In this document: piece by piece, positions 25,616 through 34,084 of the stretch
Numbering within the stretch: position 1 is the first letter of the stretch
How the letters are laid out: each line of letters opens with the position of its first letter
NCBI GenBank assembly: GCA_044336205.1
Contig: CP172318.1
Location: forward strand, 1-64,000
DNA from: Ruoffia sp044336205
Lineage (GTDB): Bacteria > Bacillota > Bacilli > Lactobacillales > Aerococcaceae
Direction: 5' to 3'
Length of the DNA: 64,000 bases
Made by a program: the position numbers and the translations under genes
Notes under the pieces: generated by a model
The model's input: only the letters and a program-made list of their open reading frames with translations
What the model was told of the DNA's origin: nothing
Databases searched by the model: none

Positions 25616-25779
25616 ACAATCCTCCTTGAAAGTTGTTTTATTAGTGTATTGTAGCCCTTCGAATCTATGAATACAAGCAAAGGACTCTGGATAGTGCTAA
25701 TAATCTTACAGCAAAAAACGCCAGTTGATATACTGACGTCAGATTGTGTGTTGTAGGTTCAATGATGAGGGTGGTGTGA

Positions 25780-27558
25780 CTAGCGAGTTCCCCCGCCTCC
25801 ACCTCCACCAGCTCCGCCCCCTCCACCTGAGGAAGTTGCACCACCAGTACCGCCGCTACTACTAGAGATGACCGTAGAACTGAATCCGCCACTCGATAGG
25901 CCCGATGACCATTGGTGTCTAAAGTGCATGGTTGAATGCCAATAGTGAGGGTAGGAATAGTAATCCGTTGAATAGCTTTCTGTATAAGCCTCTTTCACTG
26001 GTAAAATCGATTCAAACTGCTTGTTTACCTTCGTAGAGATACCACCAATAATAGACCAGATTAACAGTTGTGTCATATCTTGTCCTTGGCGTGTGGCTTT
26101 TTCAATATCGAGATCATCTAAGTAATTAATGTGTTGAGTAATTTGGTCGAACAATATATCGCCTTGAGGGCTAGCACTGGCTAAAACCATAGGCATTCCC
26201 CAGACCTTTTCTTTAGAGAAGGTCATATATCCTTGGTCGGTTAAGTAATTCATAGAATACTCTTTGAGATAATCACTAAAATCCGATACGAGATCTGCAT
26301 TTTTCTTGCCCCATTCTTCCATGACAAGCGAATCAATCTCGCCTTGAGGATCGGAAGCATCAAGCAACATAAGCCACATTCCTTCTTCAATGGTTGATTC
26401 TTTTGGTGGATTATTCACCCATTTGTAGAACGCTAGTGATTGTTTATCCAGCTCTGCTTGGAAGTTACGGATGTGAACGTAGCTAGTGTATTTGGTGCTG
26501 AATGTTTTCTTAGTTGTGATGGTTTCAATATCAATCTTTTCTTCTTGTAACCATTTGAGTAAGTATGCTGCAAAGTAATCTTCAAAGTTACCTGCATATA
26601 GTTCTTGCAGTAAGTAAGCGATATTTGCAATATCGTTACCATGTTCAGGTGTTTCTGACTGTTTAATATCTTTGTTCTGTTTGATACGATTGTTAGCCGT
26701 AACCATCGCGTTTTTGTCTGTTTTTAATTGTCTAAGTTTACGGTAGAACAGAAGAACAGTCGCTGTAAAGAGTCCGAACACAGTAGCAATGATACCTAGG
26801 ACCCAAGCGATGACAGTATCTGATGAACCGTCATCATCAACTTGAGCATATGAAGAACCTGTATTGGCTTGAGCTCGTTGCTCTTCAAGTGTCATATCGA
26901 CGTGAGCTGATGCATTAAAAAATTCTGGAGGAAACTGTAACAAGAGAGTGACATCGTTAGAGCTATCTAACGATTCTTCAGCTCGCCAAACAATCTGTTC
27001 ACCTTCCATCTGTAAGTTGCCTCGGAAACCGTACGCCCAAAATTTTGTATTACTTTGACTGAGGCCTAAAGGAGAATCTAAAGTTAAGACAAGCTCTTCA
27101 GTAGGTGTACTTAAGAAAGTATCAAAGTTCCATAACATAGCTTGACCGTCTTCTAAGTTACGAACGATATTAGAGAGGGTATAAGTTAATTCATAGGTTT
27201 GGTCCCCATATTCTCCAATACCCCAAACAAGTTCCTTGTCATCTCCTTTGTCAATGACACCATATGAACCTGCCTTATCTTCACGGGAATCACTTGAATC
27301 CCAATCAGATTCGTAGGTGAAATCTTTGACCTCAAAACTCACTAGCTCTGAGTCTTGTAAGTTATTCATCTCGATGTAAACTTCGGTTCCTTCGTCCAAG
27401 GACATCTCTCGTCTCTCAGTTACAACAGCAGACCCGTCGGGCGCGAGTTCAACATTAATGTCAATGGATTTTAAAATATTTTCAGCATATGCAATTTCTA
27501 CTTGCATTATCCAGGGTAATGATAGTATAATAACAAGAGTGCCAATGATTCGGTTCAT
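25780..27558 (-). CDS. DUF2207 membrane protein with Gly-rich C-terminus
   Basis: 592 residues. Signal peptide (IAYA-EN), then an extracellular beta-rich DUF2207 region (about 28-225; INVELAPDGSAVVTERREM, LVWGIGEYGDQTYELTYTL). A transmembrane helix near 250-272 is followed by a long cytoplasmic part with a second region around LLIWSIIGGISTKV. The tail after about 555 is nearly all Ser and Gly, ending GGGGGAGGGGGGGTR. The family's function is unknown. The Gly-rich tail is a common low-complexity ending of DUF2207 proteins. Confidence 0.88.
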   Translation of the reverse strand: MNRIIGTLVIILSLPWIMQVEIAYAENILKSIDINVELAPDGSAVVTERREMSLDEGTEVYIEMNNLQDSELVSFEVKDFTYESDWDSSDSREDKAGSYGVIDKGDDKELVWGIGEYGDQTYELTYTLSNIVRNLEDGQAMLWNFDTFLSTPTEELVLTLDSPLGLSQSNTKFWAYGFRGNLQMEGEQIVWRAEESLDSSNDVTLLLQFPPEFFNASAHVDMTLEEQRAQANTGSSYAQVDDDGSSDTVIAWVLGIIATVFGLFTATVLLFYRKLRQLKTDKNAMVTANNRIKQNKDIKQSETPEHGNDIANIAYLLQELYAGNFEDYFAAYLLKWLQEEKIDIETITTKKTFSTKYTSYVHIRNFQAELDKQSLAFYKWVNNPPKESTIEEGMWLMLLDASDPQGEIDSLVMEEWGKKNADLVSDFSDYLKEYSMNYLTDQGYMTFSKEKVWGMPMVLASASPQGDILFDQITQHINYLDDLDIEKATRQGQDMTQLLIWSIIGGISTKVNKQFESILPVKEAYTESYSTDYYSYPHYWHSTMHFRHQWSSGLSSGGFSSTVISSSSGGTGGATSSGGGGGAGGGGGGGTR

Positions 27559-27654
27559 AGTTCTTCATTCCTTGTATGGTTTTACCCTCATTCTAGCACA
27601 GTTGAAGTTAAGTTCGTAACAATATATAGCGCAGAAAAAATATTAAAAAAAGTG

Positions 27655-27685
27655 TTGACAACCATATAGTAAATATTATATTATA
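27655..27685 (+). promoter_or_regulatory. Promoter of the tRNA-Lys/tRNA-Thr unit
   Basis: Consensus -35 TTGACA at 27655-27660 with an AT-rich -10 (TATTAT, about 17-18 bp further), 20 bp before tRNA-Lys. Confidence 0.75.
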
Positions 27686-27703
27686 TAGAAGTCGTCAAGT
27701 TCT

Positions 27704-27776
27704 GACTCGTTAGCTCAGTCGGTAGAGCAACTGACTTTTAATCAGTGGGTCGTAGGTTCGATTCCTACACGGGTCA
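27704..27776 (+). tRNA. tRNA-Lys (anticodon TTT)
   Basis: 73 nt. The acceptor GACTCGT pairs with ACGGGTC plus discriminator A. The anticodon stem ACTGA/TCAGT frames the loop CTTTTAA. The T-arm GTAGG.TTCGATT.CCTAC is intact. CCA is not encoded. Confidence 0.97.
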
Positions 27777-27809
27777 TACTAATCTAATATGATTAGTTAA
27801 TACATTCAA

Positions 27810-27882
27810 GCCGGCTTAGCTCAGTTGGTAGAGCATCTGATTTGTAATCAGAGGGTCGAGGGTTCAAGTCCTTTAGCCGGCA
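27810..27882 (+). tRNA. tRNA-Thr (anticodon TGT)
   Basis: 73 nt. The acceptor GCCGGCT pairs with AGCCGGC plus discriminator A. The anticodon stem TCTGA/TCAGA frames TTTGTAA. CCA is not encoded. It is co-transcribed with tRNA-Lys 33 bp upstream. Confidence 0.97.
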
Positions 27883-27888
27883 TATTAC

Positions 27889-27926
27889 AAAAGTTCTCAT
27901 CGTTTAGATGGGAACTTTTTTGTTTT
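27889..27926 (+). terminator. Terminator of the tRNA unit
   Basis: AAGTTCTCATC / GATGGGAACTT followed by T6. Confidence 0.9.
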
Positions 27927-27980
27927 CACTTTATTTTCCGGCTGAAAAAATTGGTAAATTTTTTGTAAATACCTTTCAGT

Positions 27981-28121
27981 AATGAAAGAGACAATGAATT
28001 GAAATTGAAAAGAGAATGATAACTATAATGAGAATTAATGTAAAGGATAATGATAATGAGATAAAAAAGAAAATGATATAAATAATGAATGGAGAATGTA
28101 AATGAGAATGATAATGAAGAA
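27981..28121 (+). repeat. Cytosine-depleted AATGA-rich tract
   Basis: Over about 141 bases the plus strand has only two C. The pentamer AATGA occurs 11 times with irregular spacing, often as GATAATGA or GAGAATGA. No ORF of note reads through it. It looks like a degenerate simple-sequence tract. Confidence 0.75.
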
Positions 28122-28290
28122 TCGCACGGCGATTCATACCACGAATCGTGACATTTAAAAATCTATATTATCTTTTATTTTTTAAGTTTTTTTCTATGAA
28201 TTTATTCATAGAAGCTGAGACGTAAAGACTATCATATCAATGATTCACAAAAGAATATATATTCAATACGAATATATTCATATGTACATT
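28119..28290. other. Cluster of small perfect hairpins, no gene
   Basis: GAATCGC-acg-GCGATTC (28119-28135), an imperfect CACGA/TCGTG dyad near 28140, and TTCTATGAAT-tt-ATTCATAGAA (28192-28213) follow one another. A weaker AATATATTC/GAATATATT repeat lies near 28260. Apart from the tract upstream and these stems, the 27927-28372 gap shows nothing I can name. Confidence 0.5.
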
Positions 28291-28372
28291 TTAACTTAGA
28301 GGGCTTATGATTATTTTCAGAGGGGTAGATGGTACAGAACAAGTGTACATGCTAATCACAAATATGTTTATG

Positions 28373-28412
28373 CAATAAAAAAACTAGTCCTTGAGTTTAT
28401 CAAGCACTAGTC
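28373..28412 (-). terminator. bioY terminator
   Basis: On the minus strand ACTAGTGCTTGA pairs with TCAAGGACTAGT and is followed by T7. Confidence 0.85.
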
Positions 28413-28418
28413 ATTCAA

Positions 28419-28970
28419 TTACCCATTCACACTATAATATCGATTCGCCTTAATCAGGCGGTGTCTAATGAGAATCCCAACATATGCTGATCCGGCTGCT
28501 TTGATAATTCCTGGGATGATAAAAGGCACGAACCCAGATGCCATGGCAGCAGTGAAAGTCATACCCGCAGAGAGTTGTAGCCAGACTGTTCCGAATAAGA
28601 GTGTTACTAGGGCGCCGGCAGAGTTGGCAATAAAAGCCATAAAGTAATTGAATTCTGTCTTTTCAAGGATATATCCTGTAACGAGCCCCGTAAAGATAAA
28701 ACCAACTAGGTAGCCACCGGTAGGACCGAATAAAACTGAGAATCCTGCGGCCCCTCCAGCGAAGACTGGTAAACCGATTAGCCCCATCAGTAAATAAAGA
28801 ACAATGGACCAAGTTCCGACTTTCATCCCTAAGATAGTCACAGCTAAACCCACTGCGAAAGTTTGGAGAGTTAATGGGATTAAGGCTAGGGGGATAGTGA
28901 ATTGGGCTAAGACAGCAGTAATACCAGCGAATAGGGCGACATATATTTGTTTACGGACGGTTAATTTCAT
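28419..28970 (-). CDS. bioY: Biotin transporter substrate-binding subunit BioY
   Basis: 183-residue integral membrane S-component of an ECF-type biotin importer, with about six hydrophobic segments. The BioY signatures are GLIGLPVFAGGAAG, GPTGGYLVGFIFTG and the C-terminal FIIPGIIKAAGSAYVG. Energising EcfAA'T subunits are not in the window and are normally shared. Ribosome binding site AGGAGAA. Preceded by a BirA-like operator, so expression should rise when biotin is scarce (inference). Confidence 0.94.
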   Translation of the reverse strand: MKLTVRKQIYVALFAGITAVLAQFTIPLALIPLTLQTFAVGLAVTILGMKVGTWSIVLYLLMGLIGLPVFAGGAAGFSVLFGPTGGYLVGFIFTGLVTGYILEKTEFNYFMAFIANSAGALVTLLFGTVWLQLSAGMTFTAAMASGFVPFIIPGIIKAAGSAYVGILIRHRLIKANRYYSVNG

Positions 28971-29026
28971 CGTATAAGTTCTCCTAACATTTAATTCGTT
29001 TTTATGTTAGAAAAAGTGTAACATTG

Positions 29027-29060
29027 TTAGTCAACCAATTCAAGTTTACAAGTTGACTAA
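29027..29060 (-). promoter_or_regulatory. BirA-like operator upstream of bioY
   Basis: TTAGTCAAC (29027-29035) and GTTGACTAA (29052-29060) are perfect 9-base inverted repeats separated by 16 bases, the geometry of biotin repressor sites (TTGTTAACC-N14-16-GGTTAACAA type). It lies 57 bp before bioY. Confidence 0.6.
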
Positions 29061-29062
29061 AA

Positions 29063-29100
29063 CGGTAAAAAAACAGTGAGAGTTGATAACCCTCACTCGA
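29063..29100 (-). terminator. Terminator of the DUF1456 gene
   Basis: On the minus strand AGTGAG.GTT pairs with AAC.CTCACT, followed by a T7 run. Confidence 0.8.
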
Positions 29101-29104
29101 AGAA

Positions 29105-29624
29105 CTAATTTCTGTATTGTAGAGCCAATCCTCTCAAGAAGTAACGAATGTAGCGATCACCACAAGGTTTGTAATTACGGTGGCCTTCTTTACGTAAGAC
29201 AGCGCTCAGTTCGCTATTAGAGAGCTCCAGTCCAGCATCCGCCATGGTATTTAAGATATCTTCTGAAGTGAATGACAATGCGATTTTTATTTTCTTCAAA
29301 AAAGAAGTTATTGGCATTATGTTCGTTCAATTCAAGTGGCGGTTGAGGGCCGTCTTTCTTACCGCGTTGAGATATAATTAATCCGTTTAAGAAGCGCTCA
29401 AACTGTTCGTCAGAGCAAGTGAGTAGGTAGCCATTCTCCTTAGTTGGTTGAATGTCCTCTTCAGCTTCATTGTCCTGTTGGTTGTCCGTTTTCACTTTTG
29501 TTAACATCTCTTTAACTTGTGATTCATTCACTTGAACCCCACCTAGATCAAAGATCGTCACCATGTCAGTGTCTTTAATATCCAGGCTATAGCGAAGTCG
29601 ACTTAATCGGTCATTATTATTCAT
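29105..29624 (-). pseudogene. DUF1456 (YehS-like) gene split by a one-base frameshift
   Basis: The first part (from ATG 29624) reads MNNNDRLSRLRYSLDIKDTD...CSDEQFERFLNGLIISQRGKK...NEHNANN, then leaves the family. The second part continues in another frame as LKKIKIALSFTSEDILNTM...YKPCGDRYIRYFLRGLALQYR. Together they make one DUF1456 protein with its two repeated units. The shift is at a run of six T (minus strand, near 29297-29302); five T would restore the frame. It is a real mutation, a slippery or phase-variable run, or a homopolymer sequencing error. Confidence 0.85.
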
Positions 29625-29721
29625 AATCTTACCGCCTTTCATTGCTGGGTTGATTATATCAAACTTCGGATGCTTTTTCTGCTATACTACAGTGAATATA
29701 TAAATTGAAAGAGTGGAAGAT

Positions 29722-30618
29722 ATGAATAAACATAATCAACAAAAAAGACAGCTGACTTATACTGTTGAAGAACCAGCGGAGCTATTAGCCTTTATGTTAG
29801 AGCAGCGATCAGGCTCTAGCCGTAAGTCCGTGAAGTCCATGTTGACTAGAGGGCAGTTTCAAGTTAATGGAGAAGTGGTAACACAATATAATTACTTGCT
29901 TCAACCAGGGCAAGTCGTATCAATTGGGCAATCATTACCAGTTAAGGCTGCAGCATTCCGTTTCAATGGTCTTGAGATTTTATTTGAAGATCAAGATATT
30001 ATTGTGATTGATAAGGCGGCTGGTTTACTGTCAGTAGCAGGTAAGAATCTGGGTGAGAATACGGCTTATCGTCAGTTAAATGATTATGTGAAGTCGACCA
30101 ACCACCATTACCGTATCTTCGTTGTTCACCGGCTAGACCGTGATACGTCAGGGGTAATGGTCTATGCTAAAAATGAACATACGAAGAACCAGCTCCAAGA
30201 AAACTGGCAAGACGTAGTGAAAGAAAGAACTTATACAACGGTGGTAGAAGGGATTGTCCGCCAAGATAAAGGAACGATTAAGTCATGGTTAACCGTTAAA
30301 GATTCTATGCGCGTTCACTCTAGCCCGTACGACAATGGTGGTAAGTATGCAGTGACTCACTATAAAAAAATTAAAAATAACCGCCGATTCAGCCTATTAG
30401 AGGTGGAATTAGAAACTGGTCGGAAAAATCAAATTCGTGTTCATATGAGTGAGATTAAACATCCTGTATTGGGGGATAAAAAGTACGGGGCAAAGTCTAA
30501 TCTTTTAAGACGCTTAGCTTTACATGCAACTACACTAGCTTTCATTCATCCGACGAGCCAAGAGTTAGTTCGCTTTACAAGCCCAGTACCACCAGCTTTT
30601 TTTAAGACAGTACGGTAG
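29722..30618 (+). CDS. RluA-family rRNA/tRNA pseudouridine synthase
   Basis: 298 residues. An S4-like RNA-binding domain (about 25-85; SRKSVKSMLTRGQFQVNGE) precedes the catalytic domain. The family motif VVHRLDRDTSGVMVYAKN carries the catalytic Asp. LETGRKNQIRVHMSEIKHPVLGDKKYG is also diagnostic. Which uridine it modifies (RluD-, RluC- or YtzG-like) cannot be told. Start at ATG 29722 after GAGTGGAAG; GTG 29713 is also possible. Confidence 0.9.
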   Translation: MNKHNQQKRQLTYTVEEPAELLAFMLEQRSGSSRKSVKSMLTRGQFQVNGEVVTQYNYLLQPGQVVSIGQSLPVKAAAFRFNGLEILFEDQDIIVIDKAAGLLSVAGKNLGENTAYRQLNDYVKSTNHHYRIFVVHRLDRDTSGVMVYAKNEHTKNQLQENWQDVVKERTYTTVVEGIVRQDKGTIKSWLTVKDSMRVHSSPYDNGGKYAVTHYKKIKNNRRFSLLEVELETGRKNQIRVHMSEIKHPVLGDKKYGAKSNLLRRLALHATTLAFIHPTSQELVRFTSPVPPAFFKTVR

Positions 30619-30694
30619 AATTCTGGAAAATTAAGGGCTTTTGATTAGTGATTCTAAGTCGTGAGGAGTACAATAAAATCATAGGAGGCGAATT

Positions 30695-31468
30695 ATGATG
30701 AAATCGTCAGTAAAATGTTGGATAGGGCTAACCTTAGTCGCATTACCACTGTCGCTCAACGTGATTGGAATGGGGAATATTCTTCCTATCACTGCCACTA
30801 GTAAAACTGTCAAAGCTCAATCAGTATCGCCAAAAGACCATGCGGTTGAAGTTATTAAAAACCTTGCTAGTCAGTATCCGAATGATACTTTGCCAACTTA
30901 CATACTTACGCCGGATTTACCAGAATATATTACAGCTGCAACAACCGGTACATCAGATCAAGTTAATTTCAATGTATATTACTATGCTGAAGAGGAAGCC
31001 ATTGTTGTCAATGAACCAGCTGTCAATGAACTTGACCCTATTGCGTCCATAGAAAAGACTACCTACGAAACAGAAGAAGCGGCTGTCGAAGCAGTCAATC
31101 AAGTTTTAGACCTTCAAGGGGAGGAAGTGGACTTAGGCTATGGTTTAACAGGCTATATACAAGGTGCTGCAGGTTCAACTTACTTAAATTGGCAAGAAGG
31201 GAACTGGAGCCTCATTGTTCAAGCGAGTAATGTTGAGGGTGAAGACCCTATTCCTTTAGCCCAAGAAGTTGTTGAATATTTGGAAGAAGTTATGTTACCA
31301 GCACCTAGTCAAGTCGGGCAAATTCAATTAAGAGTAACCCCTGATGGGTCACTTGAAGCGAATTCTGTGACTTGGCAAGAGGGAAACGTTGTTTACCGCA
31401 TCAACCACGTTGATGCGATGCATGCTGTCACAATGACCGGGTCAATCTCTGAACCGACTGAACAATAG
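30695..31468 (+). CDS. Secreted protein of unknown function
   Basis: 257 residues. A signal peptide cleaves near VKA-QS (about residue 42); the single Cys at residue 8 is not in a lipobox. The mature part contains YYYAEEEAIVVNE, a helix rich in Glu/Ala (TYETEEAAVEAVNQVLDL) and GSTYLNWQEGNWSLIVQAS. That last pattern resembles lipoprotein-like domains in which a WxxGxWxL strand pairs with a helix. I do not recognise a named family. Ribosome binding site AGGAGGCG. A terminator follows at once, so it is monocistronic. Confidence 0.75.
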   Translation: MMKSSVKCWIGLTLVALPLSLNVIGMGNILPITATSKTVKAQSVSPKDHAVEVIKNLASQYPNDTLPTYILTPDLPEYITAATTGTSDQVNFNVYYYAEEEAIVVNEPAVNELDPIASIEKTTYETEEAAVEAVNQVLDLQGEEVDLGYGLTGYIQGAAGSTYLNWQEGNWSLIVQASNVEGEDPIPLAQEVVEYLEEVMLPAPSQVGQIQLRVTPDGSLEANSVTWQEGNVVYRINHVDAMHAVTMTGSISEPTEQ

Positions 31469-31487
31469 ACGTACGCCATAAGATTTA

Positions 31488-31533
31488 AAGCCTAGCCACT
31501 CGACTTCATTGCTCGGTGGCTAGGCTTCTTTGT
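31488..31533 (+). terminator. Terminator after the secreted protein gene
   Basis: AAGCCTAGCCAC / GTGGCTAGGCTT stem with a T-rich 3' side. Confidence 0.88.
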
Positions 31534-31552
31534 TGCAAAAAAATATGTTTTG

Positions 31553-31577
31553 AAAAAAAGACGACGTTGTCTTTTTT
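31553..31577. terminator. Second short hairpin with A- and T-runs
   Basis: AAAAAGAC-gacgtt-GTCTTTTT; can terminate on either strand. Confidence 0.55.
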
Positions 31578-31619
31578 CTAGTAGAATGGTGTGGTGATAA
31601 AGTAAGATTAGGCCATAAT

Positions 31620-31694
31620 CTAGTACAATAAGGCGAGCAATGCTCCGGAACCTGTCATTAATTCAATGTTTCTTTGTGATTTTATACTAGTCAT
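31620..31694 (-). CDS. Possible 24-residue peptide
   Basis: ATG 31694, preceded by AAAGG at good spacing, opens MTSIKSQRNIELMTG and ends in the hydrophobic SGALLALLY followed by TAG at 31620. It may be a small membrane peptide or the start of a truncated gene (the opening recalls DUF4064 proteins, weakly). Nothing else is visible in the 31578-31745 stretch. Confidence 0.3.
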   Translation of the reverse strand: MTSIKSQRNIELMTGSGALLALLY

Positions 31695-31745
31695 GTATTT
31701 ACCTTTACTAATTGGATTTGAGAACTATTATTTACTATAGTACAA

Positions 31746-31781
31746 AGAAAAACGCTATGTCTTGTAAGGCATAGCGTTTAA
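31746..31781 (-). terminator. Terminator of the NAD(P)-binding protein gene
   Basis: On the minus strand AACGCTATG pairs with CATAGCGTT and is followed by T-rich sequence. Confidence 0.85.
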
Positions 31782-31791
31782 GTTCGATATT

Positions 31792-32442
31792 TTATAAATT
31801 ATTGATGGCTTCTTCAACGGCAGTACTACCTTCTAACACTTCGAATTCTTTACCAATAGTATTCGGATTCTCAAGCACGGCAACTAATGTTCTAGCAACA
31901 TCTTGACGCGGAATATCGCGGATTTCATTTCCCATACCCACTTTGATTTTCCCCGTACCCTCACTATCAACAAGGACACCAGGGTGAATAATTGTCCAAT
32001 CAAGATCGGTACGATTCTTCAACCACTCATCAGCGTAGTGTTTAGCGATAGTATAGGTACGCAGGCTGTTTTGTTTAAGTAGTTCTTCATGCCCTGTACG
32101 GAATGTGCTAACCATAACAAAGCGTTTGACTCCAGCTTTCTCAGCGGCTTCCATGCTCTTAACGGCTCCGTCTAAGTCCACAGCCACTGTCTTATCTAAA
32201 CCTTTACCGCCGGCACCAGCACTGAAGATTACCGCGTCCACGCCTTCCATAGCTTGGGCAATCTCGTCCACACTACTTTTCGAAATATCTAAGATCACTG
32301 TCTCAATCCCACGTTCGTCGAAAAATGGTACTTGGTCCGGATTACGAATCATCGCTTTTTCTGAAATATCTGCATGATCTTTGACCAGTTCAGCAAAGTG
32401 TTGTGCGACTTTTCCATAAGCTCCGATAAATAATACCTTCAT
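31792..32442 (-). CDS. NAD(P)-binding atypical SDR (NmrA/YwnB-like)
   Basis: 216 residues with a Rossmann fold. The N-terminal dinucleotide motif is MKVLFIGAYGKVAQ (GxxGxxG-like). VDAVIFSAGAGGKG, the MVSTFRTG strand and the YTIAKHYADEWLK active-site-like YxxxK follow, then LDWTIIHPGVL. This is the pattern of small NmrA-type or SDR-a5 proteins used as redox sensors or oxidoreductases; the substrate is unknown. Ribosome binding site AAAGGAGA. Single gene. Confidence 0.88.
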   Translation of the reverse strand: MKVLFIGAYGKVAQHFAELVKDHADISEKAMIRNPDQVPFFDERGIETVILDISKSSVDEIAQAMEGVDAVIFSAGAGGKGLDKTVAVDLDGAVKSMEAAEKAGVKRFVMVSTFRTGHEELLKQNSLRTYTIAKHYADEWLKNRTDLDWTIIHPGVLVDSEGTGKIKVGMGNEIRDIPRQDVARTLVAVLENPNTIGKEFEVLEGSTAVEEAINNL

Positions 32443-32535
32443 GAATTGAATCTCCTTTCAAATTCTTTCAACTATTTAATAGTAACATTCAGGCAAATTG
32501 AAACCAAAGAATGTGACTCGAATTCAAATTATAAT

Positions 32536-32571
32536 AAAATAAGCCCCAACGTTTATCGCTAGGGCTTGAAG
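32536..32571 (-). terminator. brnQ terminator
   Basis: On the minus strand AAGCCC...CG pairs with CG..GGGGCTT, followed by ATTTTATT. Confidence 0.65.
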
Positions 32572-32630
32572 TCTAATTAATTATGTGGCGGATCGACTTT
32601 TAGTCAAAAAGATTCCAACGAAAAATCCAA

Positions 32631-33932
32631 TCAAAGCAGGAAAACCCAACCAAAACCAATCTCATAAAAAGGTAAGATAGACTCAGCTAAATTCGTTAAT
32701 AAGTCGCCGTGAACAAATTGGTAGATAGACTTTGGCAAGACTTTCACCATGTCGAAAACAGCTGCAAACAAAGTGAACGCTGTCACTGATTGATAAATTT
32801 GACGGCTGTGAATGGAAGGTTCGATTAAATTTAACAGGATTAAAGTAATAGCCAAAGGATAGAGGAGCATTAACACCGGTAATGAATAGGCGATAATCTC
32901 ATTCAGTCCAATATTAGCAATGAAAAATGAAATGATTGTCGCAATAAACGTCCAAGCTTTCTGCGATAGGAAACGAGGAAAGAGCTCACTAAAGGTCTCA
33001 GATAAGGCAACGACCAGTCCAATGGCTGTTTTTAAACAAGCAACAGCCATCACTGCTGCTAATAGAATTTGACCAAAAAAGCCAAAGTAATGTTGGGTCG
33101 CAATGGAAATCGCTATACCTCCATTAGGTGCTAATTCCGTATAGCCCATACTTTGTGCGCCAAGTAAGGCTAAGAAAGTATAAATGATTGCCATAACGGA
33201 CAAAGCAAGGATTCCACTTTTAACCGTTTCGGTGGCGACGCGTTGAGGTTGAGTGATGCCCATGCTTCGGATTGATTTAATAATGATGATTCCAAAAGCT
33301 AAGCCAGCCAGTAAGTCCATCGTGTTGTAACCTTCAAGTAATCCAGTCGATAGAGCAGTCTGTTGATAAGATTCAACAACAGCTTCAGTTGCAATAATCG
33401 GATCCTCTGAGAAAAATGCGCGAATTAAAATCACTGCCAATAATATAAGGAAAGTTGGGTTTAAGTAACGCCCCACCCAATCCAAGATATCGCTAGGTCT
33501 TAAAGAAAAATAAAGCACAATAATATAAAAAATAAGCGAGTAAATGAATAGCCAGAGACTTCCTTGCTCAGATGGAAGGAGGGTTGATAAGCCAACTTCA
33601 TAAGAAACTGTCGCTAAACGTGGTGTCGCAAAGAATGGTCCGATGGTTAAATACAAAGCTACTGTGAAGAAGTAGCTGTATTTTCTTGATACTTTTTGAC
33701 TCATATCGATAACGGAGTCACTGTGTGACAAGCCCATAGCGACAACGGCTAATAGTGGCAGGCCAACCGCTGTAATGATAAAGCCTAAAACAGCTAGCCA
33801 TACATTACTACCCGATGCCTGTCCTAAAGAAACCGGGAAGATAATATTACCTGCTCCAAAGAAGAGTCCGAATAACAGAGACCCCAGTATCATAATATCT
33901 TTGAAAGTTAGTTTTCGAGTGTCTTGATTCAT
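32631..33932 (-). CDS. brnQ: Branched-chain amino acid:cation symporter BrnQ, 3' frameshift
   Basis: 433 residues as read, with about 12 hydrophobic segments. Signatures are SLLFGLFFGAGNIIFPVSLGQ at the start and GPFFATPRLATVSYEVG. It imports Leu, Ile and Val with Na+ or H+. The frame ends at IGFGWVFLL, but the next frame continues PALIGFFVGIFLTKSRSAT to a stop at 32581, the usual BrnQ ending. One extra T in the TTTT run at 32641-32644 (minus strand) would join them. About 19 terminal residues, including half of the last helix, are affected, so function may survive. Confidence 0.88.
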   Translation of the reverse strand: MNQDTRKLTFKDIMILGSLLFGLFFGAGNIIFPVSLGQASGSNVWLAVLGFIITAVGLPLLAVVAMGLSHSDSVIDMSQKVSRKYSYFFTVALYLTIGPFFATPRLATVSYEVGLSTLLPSEQGSLWLFIYSLIFYIIVLYFSLRPSDILDWVGRYLNPTFLILLAVILIRAFFSEDPIIATEAVVESYQQTALSTGLLEGYNTMDLLAGLAFGIIIIKSIRSMGITQPQRVATETVKSGILALSVMAIIYTFLALLGAQSMGYTELAPNGGIAISIATQHYFGFFGQILLAAVMAVACLKTAIGLVVALSETFSELFPRFLSQKAWTFIATIISFFIANIGLNEIIAYSLPVLMLLYPLAITLILLNLIEPSIHSRQIYQSVTAFTLFAAVFDMVKVLPKSIYQFVHGDLLTNLAESILPFYEIGFGWVFLL

Positions 33933-34084
33933 AATATACCTACAATCTTTAATTTATTTTAGACTATAGTGTAAAGACTTCAGCCCTACATAGCAATAAG
34001 AATTTGATTAAAATGATATTTTGTCGGATATGGGATGGGTTTTGCTGGCTACAATGAATGTCCTAAAATGCCCGGTATGTCTAC

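Noticed and set aside
27981..28121. Fur box cluster
   Set aside because: GATAAT-like hexamers occur, but never with the inverted ATTATC half, and the next gene is a biotin transporter.
29105..29317. Separate 70-residue gene
   Set aside because: It is the second half of the frameshifted DUF1456 gene; its apparent start is internal to the family sequence.
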